From assembly GCF_003732265.1 (NCBI RefSeq), contig NZ_MOBK01000002.1:549278-613277 (forward strand): 64,000 bases of DNA. Direction: 5' to 3'. The notes beneath the pieces were generated by a model that searched no databases, had not been told where the DNA came from, and saw nothing but the letters and a program-made list of their open reading frames with translations. A program made the position numbers and the translations under genes. Shown here piece after piece: positions 36,180 through 46,432 of the stretch. The stretch's first letter is position 1. Every line of letters starts with the position of its first letter. Source of the stretch: Pseudomonas brassicacearum (GTDB lineage Bacteria > Pseudomonadota > Gammaproteobacteria > Pseudomonadales > Pseudomonadaceae).

Positions 36180-37061
36180 ATGAAACGACTGCCTCCCCTG
36201 CCGGCGCTGCACACTTTTCTGATTACCGCGCAGTGCTGCAACTTCACCCGGGCCGCCGAACAGCTGCACATCACCCAAGGCGCGGTGAGTCGGCAGATCG
36301 CCGGGCTCGAAGATCACCTCGGTTATGAACTGTTCATCCGCCAGGCTCGCGGCCTCGACCTGACAGCCGAAGGACGGGAATGGCTGCCACGGGTGCAGCA
36401 GATTTTCGGCTTGATCGATGAGGCCGTGGAGCAGATCGGCGAGAAGCGCGAAACCTTGCAACTCAAGGCCCCGACCTGCGTGATGCGCTGGTTGTTGCCG
36501 CGTCTTTTGCAGTGGCAACGGGAGCGTCCGGACGTACCGGTGGAGCTGACCACCACGGTCAAGCACGGCGTGGATTTTCATCGGGAGCAGTTCGATGCGG
36601 CGGTGATGTACGGCGTGCCACCAGACAGCACGTTGGCCTCGCAACGCCTGTTTGAAGAAATATTGACACCGGTCTGTTCCAAACCGCTGCTTGAAGGCCC
36701 TGTGCCGTTGCAGACCCCGGAAGACCTCCAGCGGCACATGCTGCTGCACCCCACCCGTGATGAGCGGGACTGGAAAGCCTGGCTGGCCACGGCCAATGTC
36801 CGGCTGAACAATGTCAGCAAGGGTCAGCATTTCGAAACGCTGGATTTGGCGATGTCGATGGCGTCACAGGGGACGGGCGTGGCGATTGGCGACTGGTCGT
36901 TGATTGGCGATGACTTGAGCGCCGGGCGGCTGGTCATGCCGTTTGAATTGAAGGTGAAGACCGGGCTGGCGTATTACCTGGTATTGCCGCACAAGCCCGC
37001 ACCTTCGCCGAAGTTGCAGGAATTGTTGGGGTGGTTGGTCGAGCAGGCTCAGAGCCGCTGA
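36180..37061 (+). CDS. LysR family regulator, GcvA-like
   Basis: A 293-residue regulator. The winged helix is LPALHTFLITAQCCNFTRAA, then EQLHITQGAVSRQIAGLEDH; the effector domain starts near residue 90. It is divergent from the AruI-like gene across 161 bp, the usual arrangement for a LysR activator of a catabolic operon, so it probably controls decarboxylase, dehydrogenase and perhaps the importer. A repeated CGTCATAC/AGTCATAC word occurs in the intergenic region, which could be part of an operator. Confidence 0.88.
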   Translation: MKRLPPLPALHTFLITAQCCNFTRAAEQLHITQGAVSRQIAGLEDHLGYELFIRQARGLDLTAEGREWLPRVQQIFGLIDEAVEQIGEKRETLQLKAPTCVMRWLLPRLLQWQRERPDVPVELTTTVKHGVDFHREQFDAAVMYGVPPDSTLASQRLFEEILTPVCSKPLLEGPVPLQTPEDLQRHMLLHPTRDERDWKAWLATANVRLNNVSKGQHFETLDLAMSMASQGTGVAIGDWSLIGDDLSAGRLVMPFELKVKTGLAYYLVLPHKPAPSPKLQELLGWLVEQAQSR

Positions 37062-37066
37062 AAAGC

Positions 37067-37142
37067 TTCGCGAGCAAGCCCGCTCCCACATTTGATTTTT
37101 GTCACACTGGAGATCAAATGTGGGAGCGGGCTTGCTCGCGAA
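37067..37142. repeat. REPIN, GGGAGCG family
   Basis: Compact inverted REP pair between the convergent LysR and SDR genes. Confidence 0.85.
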
Positions 37143-37159
37143 TGGTTTAAGCCGCGCTA

Positions 37160-37774
37160 TCAATACCCGACCGTAAACCGCTGGCGGGCGTGCTTCGGCA
37201 CTTCCACTTCATCGATCATCGCAATCGCATAATCGGCAAACGTGATCCAGCTGCGCCCTTCTCGGCTTACCAGCAGATCATCGTGGCCAATGCGGAACAC
37301 CCCCGTGCGCTCGCCTTCGACAAACTCCGCCGAGGGTGACACGAAGGTCCAGTCCAGTTCCTGTTCCTGACGCAGGTTCTCAAGGAACAAAGCACCGGCA
37401 CCCGCCTCGACTTTGTACGCTTCGGGAAAGCCCTCGCTGTCGATCACGCGGGTTCCATCCGGCAGCAACAAGGAGCCGGCACCGCCGACCACCAGCAGAC
37501 GCTTCACCCCGGACTTTTTCACCGGCCCGATCACGGCAGCGGCGGGGAGTGTCGAGAAATGCGCGGCACTGATGACCACGTCATGACCCGCCACAGCGGC
37601 TTGCAATGCTTCGCCATCAAGGGCATCGACATTCTGGCTGACCACACCGGCACGCTGACCGATCTTCGACGTGTCGCGGGCAATGGCGGTGACGCTGTGA
37701 CCACGACGCAGGGCTTCTTCCAGCAATTGGCTGCCGGCACGGCCAGTGGCCCCGATGATTGCAATTTTGCTCAT
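37160..37774 (-). CDS. NAD(P)H-binding SDR-like oxidoreductase
   Basis: A 204-residue atypical short-chain dehydrogenase of the NAD(P)H-binding (NmrA/YwnB-like) type. The Rossmann motif is IAIIGATGRAGSQLLEEALR; KSGVKRLLVVGGAGSLLLPD and LDWTFVSPSAEF are typical of this subfamily. Members bind dinucleotide and act as redox sensors or reductases; the reaction here is unknown. The start at 37774 gives the family N-terminus; the extension to 37939 runs into a REPIN. Confidence 0.85.
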   Translation of the reverse strand: MSKIAIIGATGRAGSQLLEEALRRGHSVTAIARDTSKIGQRAGVVSQNVDALDGEALQAAVAGHDVVISAAHFSTLPAAAVIGPVKKSGVKRLLVVGGAGSLLLPDGTRVIDSEGFPEAYKVEAGAGALFLENLRQEQELDWTFVSPSAEFVEGERTGVFRIGHDDLLVSREGRSWITFADYAIAMIDEVEVPKHARQRFTVGY

Positions 37775-37831
37775 GACGTTCTCCAGTTGGATACAGCTGT
37801 GGTGCGCAGATTGTTTGACCAGTGAAGCTTT

Positions 37832-37954
37832 TGTGGCGAGGGAGCTTGCTCCCGCTCGGCTGCGAAGCAGTCGCAAAACCTCGGCATACGGTGTGACTGA
37901 AAGAATGTGAGGGAGCGCTGCGCACTCCAGCGGGAGCAAGCTCCCTCGCCACAG
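37832..37954. repeat. REPIN, GGCGAGGG family
   Basis: Inverted pair of GGCGAGGGAGCTTGCTCCCG cores between the SDR gene and the metallo-beta-lactamase-fold gene. Confidence 0.85.
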
Positions 37955-37974
37955 GGAAACCTATCCTCCTGAAC

Positions 37975-38862
37975 TCATTCACCCCACTTCATCTCGCCCT
38001 TGGCGACTTTGGCGCTCAGCTCCAGCGAGCTTTCATCACCCAGCGTCGGGAAGCGTTTTTTCATCGCGGCGATCAGTGCGGCGGAATCCTTGGCCTTGGC
38101 GGTTTCTTCGTCGAACGCCTTGATGTAATCCGCGGTGAACTTCACAGCCGCCAACGAGCGAGCGCTCTCACCGAGGTAATGACCCGGCACGATGGTGTTC
38201 GGTTTCAAGGTTTCGATGGAGTGCAGCGTAGTCAACCAATCGGCGTGAGATTGCGCGGTTTGCGTGTCGGCCATCCAGACATGGATGTTTTCTGCCACGA
38301 CCACCCCGCCGACGACCGCTTTGATCGAAGGAATCCAGACGAAGGTGCGATCCGGCTGTTTGCCTTCCAGCCCCACCACCTGCAACTTCTGCCCTTCGAG
38401 AATCAGGCTGTCGCCCTTGAGCACGCCGGGCACGATGGTTTTCGCCGGCACGTCAGCCCCCATTTTCGGGCCCCAGAACGCCAGTTTGTCGTCGACGGTG
38501 TGCTTGATGTGATCCACGGTCGGCTGCGAGGCCAGTACTTTGGCGTTGGGAAACGCGGCAGTCAGAGTGTCGAGGCCGAAGTAGTAATCCGGGTCACCGT
38601 GGCTGATGTAAATGGTGGTCAGTTGCCTGCCGCTGGCTCGGATTTTCTCGACCACTTGTTCGGCCTGGGACTTACCGAACTGCGCGTCCACCAGAATCGC
38701 CTCCTTCTCGCCACTGACCAGCACCGACGTCACCGGGAAGATCGCCTTGTCGCCGGGGTTGTAGACATCCAGGGTCAGGGTCGAGGCCGCCGCTGCATGA
38801 GCCGCGAAGCCGAGGGCGGCGGTGGCCAGCAAAATACGCTTGAGGGTGGTGAAACCGATCAT
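37975..38862 (-). CDS. Exported metallo-beta-lactamase-fold protein with altered metal motif
   Basis: A 295-residue protein with a Sec signal (LKRILLATAALGFAAHAAAA). The MBL fold is recognisable from VTSVLVSGEKEAILVDAQFG, TTIYISHGDPDYYFGLDTL and VPGHYLGES. The canonical HxHxDH metal motif reads His88-x-Asp90-x-Asp92-Tyr93, so a His and the final His are replaced. Either the family uses a different metal site or the enzyme is non-classical. Divergent from a LysR gene that is the likely regulator. Confidence 0.8.
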   Translation of the reverse strand: MIGFTTLKRILLATAALGFAAHAAAASTLTLDVYNPGDKAIFPVTSVLVSGEKEAILVDAQFGKSQAEQVVEKIRASGRQLTTIYISHGDPDYYFGLDTLTAAFPNAKVLASQPTVDHIKHTVDDKLAFWGPKMGADVPAKTIVPGVLKGDSLILEGQKLQVVGLEGKQPDRTFVWIPSIKAVVGGVVVAENIHVWMADTQTAQSHADWLTTLHSIETLKPNTIVPGHYLGESARSLAAVKFTADYIKAFDEETAKAKDSAALIAAMKKRFPTLGDESSLELSAKVAKGEMKWGE

Positions 38863-38976
38863 CTGTTGCTCCGTAATCCGAATGCCGTGCTTGGCGATGG
38901 GAGGGAGCTTAGTTGCATGACTCAGTACAAAAAATGCGATGCTTGAACATAGTTTGTTTCTGAAAGCGGGCAAATC

Positions 38977-39882
38977 ATGGATCGTCTTCAAGCAATGCGC
39001 GTATTCGTCACGGTGGTCGACCTCGGCAGCCAGTCGGCCGCCGCCGATCACCTGGACCTGTCACGGCCGGTGGTTTCACGCTATCTGGCGGAACTGGAGG
39101 ACTGGGTCGGTGCCCGGCTGATGCACCGTACAACGCGCAAGTTGAGCCTGACCGCTGCCGGCACCGAGATGCTGCCCCGCTGTCGGCAGATGCTCGAGTT
39201 GTCCACTGACATGCAAGCCGCCGTCAGCGAGCCGGACGACGCACCGCGCGGGTTGCTGCGCATCAGTGTCAGCACTTCGTTTGGCCAGGCGCAACTGGCG
39301 GACGCCATGGCGGCCTACGTCAAACGTTACCCCGGCGTCAGCATTGATCTGCAGATGCTCGACCGCACCGTGAACCTGGTGGATGAGCGCATCGATCTGG
39401 CGATCCGCACCAGCAACGACCTGGACCCGAACCTGATCGCCCGACGGCTGACGGTGTGTCGCTCGGTGATCTGCGCCTCCCCTGCCTATTTGCGCGAACA
39501 TCCAGCGCCGCAACGGGTGGAGGACCTGAGCCAGCACAATTGCCTGACCCATTCCTACTTCGGCAAAAGCCTTTGGCATTTCGAGGAAGACGGCGAACCG
39601 GTCTCGGTGCCGGTGCAGGGCAACATCAGCGCCAACGAAGCCAGCACCTTGCTGCGCGCAACCATCGCCGGCGCCGGGGTGGCGATGCTGCCGAGTTATC
39701 AGGCGGGTGTGCATATTCACAGCGGCGAACTGGTCCGCCTGCTGCCCCAGGCTGAACCCCGGCAGATGAACATCTACGCGGTGTATGCGTCACGCAAACA
39801 CATGCCGGCGGCGCTGCGCAGCCTGCTGGATTTTCTGGTGCTCAGATTCCCCGAAGAACCTGCCTGGGATGTCGGCCTGTAA
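38977..39882 (+). CDS. LysR family transcriptional regulator
   Basis: A 301-residue regulator with the winged helix MDRLQAMRVFVTVVDLGSQS, then DLSRPVVSRYLAELEDWVGA, and a co-inducer domain (DDAPRGLLRISVSTSFGQAQ; DERIDLAIRTSNDLDPNLIA) of the CrgA/DmlR-like group. Its start is 114 bp from the start of the divergent metallo-beta-lactamase-fold gene, which is the likely target. A REPIN follows. Confidence 0.88.
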   Translation: MDRLQAMRVFVTVVDLGSQSAAADHLDLSRPVVSRYLAELEDWVGARLMHRTTRKLSLTAAGTEMLPRCRQMLELSTDMQAAVSEPDDAPRGLLRISVSTSFGQAQLADAMAAYVKRYPGVSIDLQMLDRTVNLVDERIDLAIRTSNDLDPNLIARRLTVCRSVICASPAYLREHPAPQRVEDLSQHNCLTHSYFGKSLWHFEEDGEPVSVPVQGNISANEASTLLRATIAGAGVAMLPSYQAGVHIHSGELVRLLPQAEPRQMNIYAVYASRKHMPAALRSLLDFLVLRFPEEPAWDVGL

Positions 39883-39893
39883 ACCCGATCAAA

Positions 39894-40000
39894 TGTGGGA
39901 GCGGCGGTGCGACGGTTCGACTTGCTCGCGAATGCGGTATGACATTAAGCAATGATGTCGACTGACACGGCCTCTTCGCGAGCAAGCCCGCTCCCACAGG
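39894..40000. repeat. REPIN with one expanded arm
   Basis: The left copy is expanded (GTGGGAGCGGCGGTGCGACG and on to TTCGACTTGCTCGCGAA); the right copy is the common form. The expanded arm resembles that of the element at 31468-31573. Confidence 0.82.
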
Positions 40001-40117
40001 GGGAACATCAGTGTTCTGAATACCGAGGTAAATGCGATGCCGCATTAGTGGCAACTCACCCGCGCTGACCTATGCTCAAAGTAATACCCGAGGGTATTTC
40101 GTTCAGAGGTCCACGCC

Positions 40118-40294
40118 ATGAACATCAAAACAAGAAGATACCTCACCATTTTCATCACCTGCGCGGTGACGCTGGCGCTGTATGGCACCGCGGCCTGGCG
40201 GGTCGAGCAGGCACGGCAACTGCCCCGCGAATTTGCCAGCTGCAATTTCGAGCGCTGCATTCCCCACAACGCGACCCTCAACGCCCTGCGGTGA
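40118..40294 (+). CDS. 58-aa single-helix membrane or exported protein
   Basis: A short frame encoding MNIKTRRYLTIFITCAVTLA, then LYGTAAWRVEQARQLP and a C-terminal part with two cysteines (ASCNFERCIPHNATL). A positively charged N-terminus and one hydrophobic helix predict an inner-membrane protein with a short periplasmic tail, where Cys42 and Cys47 could form a disulfide. AGAGG lies eight bases before the ATG. It is convergent with the PobR-like gene, ending nine bases before it. Function unknown. Confidence 0.62.
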   Translation: MNIKTRRYLTIFITCAVTLALYGTAAWRVEQARQLPREFASCNFERCIPHNATLNALR

Positions 40295-40303
40295 CGAAGA
40301 GGA

Positions 40304-42572
<2,269 letters not shown>

Positions 42573-42650
42573 CTTGCTATCGACTTACACTGGCGAGCAT
42601 CCCCGCTCGCCTTGCCACTTGCGGGTCCATTACTGCCCGCAGGTTTTACC

Positions 42651-44168
42651 GTGACCAATCTCAACCAGCCTGACACGCCCAAACCGGCCATTCGCAGCGT
42701 GCTGATCGCCCTGATGCTGGCGATTTTTCTCGGTGCGCTGGACCAGACCATTGTCGCCGTCTCTATGCCGGCGATTTCCGCCCAGTTCAAGGACGTCAGC
42801 CTGCTGGCCTGGGTGATTTCCGGGTACATGGTGGCGATGACGGTGGCAGTGCCGATCTACGGCAAGCTCGGCGATTTGTATGGTCGGCGCAAGCTGATGC
42901 TATTCGGCATGGGGCTGTTCACCCTCGCCTCGCTGTTCTGCGGCATGGCCCAGAGCATGGAGCAACTGGTGCTTGCGCGGATCATCCAGGGCATCGGTGC
43001 CGGCGGGATGATTTCGGTCAGTCAGGCGATCATCGGCGACATCGTCCCGCCCCGGGAACGCGGTCGATATCAGGGTTATTTCAGCAGCATGTACGCGGTG
43101 GCCAGCGTGGCCGGCCCGGTGCTGGGCGGCTACATGACCGAGTATTTGTCGTGGCGCTGGGTGTTCTTGATCAATCTGCCGCTGGGCCTGGGTGCCTGGG
43201 TGGTGGCCAATCGCACGCTGGTGGGGCTGCCGGTGCCGCAGCGCAAACCGGTCATCGACTACCTCGGCACGTTGCTGATGATCATCGGCTTGACCGCGTT
43301 GTTGCTGGGCATCACGCAGGTCGGTCAGGGTCATTCGTGGCGCAGCGCGCAAGTGCTGGGGCTGTTTGCCGGCGCGGTGGTGGTTCTTGGGGTGTTTGTC
43401 TGGCATGAGCGTCGGGCGCGGGAGCCATTGCTGCCGATGCATCTGTTCGCCAACCGCAACGCGATTTTTTGCTGGTGCACGATTTTCTTTACCAGTTTCC
43501 AGGCGATCTCGCTGATCGTGCTGATGCCGTTGCGCTTCCAGAGCGTCACCGGCGCCGGGGCGGACAGCGCCGCGCTGCACCTGCTGCCGCTGGCGATGGG
43601 TTTGCCGATTGGCGCCTACTTTGCCGGGCGCCGGACTTCGGTGACCGGGCGCTATAAACCGATGATCCTGACCGGCGCGGCGCTGATGCCGATGGCGATT
43701 CTGGGCATGGCGTTCAGCCCGCCTCAGGCGTTTGTGCTCAGCAGTCTGTTCATGTTGTTGTGCGGGATCGCCAGCGGCATGCAATTCCCGACGTCACTGG
43801 TCGGCACACAGAACTCGGTGGAACAGCGCGACATCGGCGTCGCCACCAGCACCACCAACCTGTTCCGCTCCCTGGGCGGCGCGGTGGGGGTGGCGTTGAT
43901 GTCGGCGCTGCTGCTGGCGTTGTTGCAGGATTCGAGCTTCGCGCACATTGCCGGTTCGTCGCTGATTGTCGAGGGCAGTTCGGGGAATGTCTTGCTCGAC
44001 GGTTTGAACGCCGCGCCAGGCGATGCGCAAAACGCCTTGCGCGCGGAGTTGCTGCTGACGTTCAGGCATTTGTTGATGGTGAGTGCGGCGGTGTCGTTGC
44101 TGGGGCTGGCGGCGGCGGTGGCGATGCCGAATATGTTGTTGCGGGGGCGGGAAGACAAGGTTCGGTAG
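42651..44168 (+). CDS. DHA2-family MFS transporter (EmrB/QacA type)
   Basis: A 505-residue protein with about 14 membrane helices. LGALDQTIVAVSMPAISAQF is the family motif C1/D1, followed by GKLGDLYGRRKLMLFGMGLF and ARIIQGIGAGGMISVSQAII. Typical roles are proton-driven export of drugs or aromatic acids. The GTG at 42651 with AGG eight bases upstream is preferred; the TTG at 42612 would add 13 residues. It follows pobA by 78 bp and may be co-transcribed, in which case export of an aromatic intermediate is possible. Confidence 0.87.
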   Translation: MTNLNQPDTPKPAIRSVLIALMLAIFLGALDQTIVAVSMPAISAQFKDVSLLAWVISGYMVAMTVAVPIYGKLGDLYGRRKLMLFGMGLFTLASLFCGMAQSMEQLVLARIIQGIGAGGMISVSQAIIGDIVPPRERGRYQGYFSSMYAVASVAGPVLGGYMTEYLSWRWVFLINLPLGLGAWVVANRTLVGLPVPQRKPVIDYLGTLLMIIGLTALLLGITQVGQGHSWRSAQVLGLFAGAVVVLGVFVWHERRAREPLLPMHLFANRNAIFCWCTIFFTSFQAISLIVLMPLRFQSVTGAGADSAALHLLPLAMGLPIGAYFAGRRTSVTGRYKPMILTGAALMPMAILGMAFSPPQAFVLSSLFMLLCGIASGMQFPTSLVGTQNSVEQRDIGVATSTTNLFRSLGGAVGVALMSALLLALLQDSSFAHIAGSSLIVEGSSGNVLLDGLNAAPGDAQNALRAELLLTFRHLLMVSAAVSLLGLAAAVAMPNMLLRGREDKVR

Positions 44169-44187
44169 TTAGACCGAGTCGCCTGCA

Positions 44188-44270
44188 TTCGCGAGCAAGC
44201 CCGCTCCCACATTCCACCGCATTCTCATGCAGGATCTCGGTTAAATGTGGGAGCGGGCTTGCTCGCGAAG
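44188..44270. repeat. REPIN, GGGAGCG family
   Basis: Inverted REP pair between the convergent MFS and Cache-protein genes. Confidence 0.85.
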
Positions 44271-44293
44271 GGGCCATTACCGGCACCGAAGAT

Positions 44294-45142
44294 TCAAGGG
44301 CTGTAATACCCGACAGCCACCAGAAAATGCCCGACCTTCTTCAGGTAGGCATGCTTGTCCTCAACCTTGCCGGTCACCGGGTTTTTCCAGCGATAGGCGT
44401 ATTCGCCATAATCCTGCTTGGCCATCAACGCCAGGATCGGCTCACCCACCGGTTTGCCATCCGGGTCATTGATCTTGCTGAAATCGGTGTTGATCAACCG
44501 CAGGTTGGTGCCGTGGGCCACGTAGCGCTTAGTGTCCAGGTCGACCACGAACACATACAGGTCATCCTGCAAGTAACCGCCCTTGAGGGAATTGATCGCG
44601 GTCAGCGTGCCCTTCTCGTCCTTGGCCAGGTCGGTCGCGGCTTTGTTCAGCAGCGCCATGGCCTGTTCCGCCGACGCCCGTGGCAGGTAGTAACCGACCG
44701 CCAGAATCCGCTGGCCGACGCGCTGATAGAACACATGTTTGCGCTCGACCTTGCCATCAGACCAGTTCTGCCAGCGGTATTCCGCCTGCTGGATGCCATT
44801 GCCTTCCGGCACTTTCAAGGCGTCCTTGAAGGCTTTTTGCAAGTCCGGCCCGAGGGTCTCGGTGACGTCCCGCCCGATCAACGCCGCCGACGGCCCGCCG
44901 CTGGCGAGCATCACGCCCTTGGTGTCGACCACGAACACGTAGCGGTCCTTGTCGACAAACTCGCCCTGACGGCTGAACGCCGCGAAAGCCTTGTCGCCAT
45001 TCTCGTGGTAGTAAGCCAGGGCCTTTTCCAGCAAGGCTTTGGCCGCCTGGCTGTCGTCCTTTTCCGCCGTGGCGGCGTGAACCTGCCCCACGCACAGCAA
45101 CAGCATCCCGCCCAATAAGGCCAGTTTGTGCAGAACCCCCAT
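44294..45142 (-). CDS. Periplasmic protein with two Cache domains
   Basis: A 282-residue protein with a signal peptide (MGVLHKLALLGGMLLLCVGQ, cleaved after VHA). Two similar units follow: AKALLEKALAYYHENGDKAF with RYVFVVDTKGVMLASGGPSA and a QRILAVGYYLPR end, then MALLNKAATDLAKDEKGTLT with LYVFVVDLDTKRYVAHGTNL and HFLVAVGYYSP. Each has the pattern of a single Cache domain. No membrane-bound output domain is attached, so it may be a soluble ligand binder for another receptor. Ligand unknown. Confidence 0.82.
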   Translation of the reverse strand: MGVLHKLALLGGMLLLCVGQVHAATAEKDDSQAAKALLEKALAYYHENGDKAFAAFSRQGEFVDKDRYVFVVDTKGVMLASGGPSAALIGRDVTETLGPDLQKAFKDALKVPEGNGIQQAEYRWQNWSDGKVERKHVFYQRVGQRILAVGYYLPRASAEQAMALLNKAATDLAKDEKGTLTAINSLKGGYLQDDLYVFVVDLDTKRYVAHGTNLRLINTDFSKINDPDGKPVGEPILALMAKQDYGEYAYRWKNPVTGKVEDKHAYLKKVGHFLVAVGYYSP

Positions 45143-45261
45143 AGCGCATTCCTCGTTCTTGTCGGTGTTTCAAGAGCGTAGACGGCTATGGGAGATGTAC
45201 GAGGATTCACCAACATGCAGAAACACTGTGGCAAATGGTGGTTATGTGGCTAGAGGGCTTG

Positions 45262-45417
45262 TCTGTGGCGAGGGGGCTTGCTCCCGCTCGGCTGCGCAGC
45301 AGTCGTAAACGAGGCACCGCGATTTAACTGAAGAACTGCGGTGGATGGTTTTGGGGTGGCTTCGCCACCCAACGGGGGCAAGCCCCCTCGCCACAGGCAC
45401 CCCCCCTCGCCACAGGT
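45262..45417. repeat. REPIN, GGCGAGGG family, with extra half-copy
   Basis: Inverted REP cores around a long centre; directly to the right a partial duplicate of the end (CCCCCTCGCCACAGG) follows, as at 16565-16675. Confidence 0.82.
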
Positions 45418-45434
45418 ACGCAGCAACCCCTAGG

Positions 45435-46313
45435 CTATTGCCCCCGGGCGCGGAGTTGCTGTTGCAGGTTCTGGATCTGCGCCTGCAGGGTGTTGATGTT
45501 GCGGGTGACCTGGCCGCGGAACGCGTCGAACTCAGCGGTGTTGCCGGCGCTTGGCGCGGCGGCCGGGCGGTTGTCCTGCTCGCTTTTGAGCACGATCATG
45601 TCTTGTTCTAGACGCTCGATCGCGGCGCTCGGGTTGCCTTGTTTTTTCAGCGCGACGATATCGGCGCCGAGGCTTTTTAGCTGTGCGTCGAACTTGCTGC
45701 TGTCGTCCGGGGCGCTTTTCAGGGCGGTCAACTCGGTGCTCAAGGCTTTGAGCTGCGCCTGCAACTGAGTATTGGCCGTCTGATGCTCGGTGCTCTGGGC
45801 GGCAAGCTGCGCCAGACGTTTATCCAGATCGCTGGTTTGCGCGGTCATCTGCGCCAGGCGCTTGTCCAGATCGGTGGTCTGACCGACGACGCCCTGCTGC
45901 TGTTTGCTCTGGTCCAGCAGTTTGGTTTCCAGGTCCTTGATTTGCAGTTTCAGCGCTTCGCTGTCGCTGGTGACGTTGGTCTGGCTGGCGACGACCTTGC
46001 CGGAAATGTCCTGCAAGCGCCCCGCCGCTTCCTCACTGATGCGCGCGAAACTTTCCTGGGTCGCGACCAGTTGTTGCTCCATCAACGAAATCTGCTGAAA
46101 ACTCCACCAGGCCAGGCCCGCAAACGCAAAAAACAACGCGCCGACCAATGCCCACAGCGGGCCGGTGCTGGCGCCTTTGACCTTCACCACCGGCGCCGGA
46201 CGCGAATGCACGCTGGTACGCGTGGTGGGCGGAAAATCATCATCGTCAAGGATGTCGGCGCGCAGGCTCGGTACATCATCGAAATCGTCGTTGGCATCGT
46301 TACGCATGGACAT
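45435..46313 (-). CDS. Coiled-coil inner-membrane protein, function unknown
   Basis: A 292-residue protein. An acidic cytoplasmic N-terminus (NDANDDFDDVPSLRADILDD) is followed by one membrane helix (PLWALVGALFFAFAGLAWWS) near 52-72 and a long coiled-coil region rich in Leu, Gln, Lys and Glu. TDLDKRLAQMTAQ and SDLDKRLAQLAAQ form a short internal repeat. Similar proteins are sometimes labelled 'ATPase', but no nucleotide-binding motif is visible. A structural or scaffolding role is possible. Confidence 0.72.
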   Translation of the reverse strand: MSMRNDANDDFDDVPSLRADILDDDDFPPTTRTSVHSRPAPVVKVKGASTGPLWALVGALFFAFAGLAWWSFQQISLMEQQLVATQESFARISEEAAGRLQDISGKVVASQTNVTSDSEALKLQIKDLETKLLDQSKQQQGVVGQTTDLDKRLAQMTAQTSDLDKRLAQLAAQSTEHQTANTQLQAQLKALSTELTALKSAPDDSSKFDAQLKSLGADIVALKKQGNPSAAIERLEQDMIVLKSEQDNRPAAAPSAGNTAEFDAFRGQVTRNINTLQAQIQNLQQQLRARGQ

Positions 46314-46432
46314 TGAGTCAACCTTTGTGGAACGCGGTGATGGCTTTATGCGGCGAGTATAACCCCCACTGCCGCACCGATTGACTCTCTACACCCCACT
46401 CGGTTCAGCGCGGGCAGGCAGGTCCTGGCACC

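Noticed and set aside
45435..46313. 'ATPase' assignment for the coiled-coil membrane protein
   Set aside because: No Walker A, Walker B or other nucleotide-binding motif is visible.
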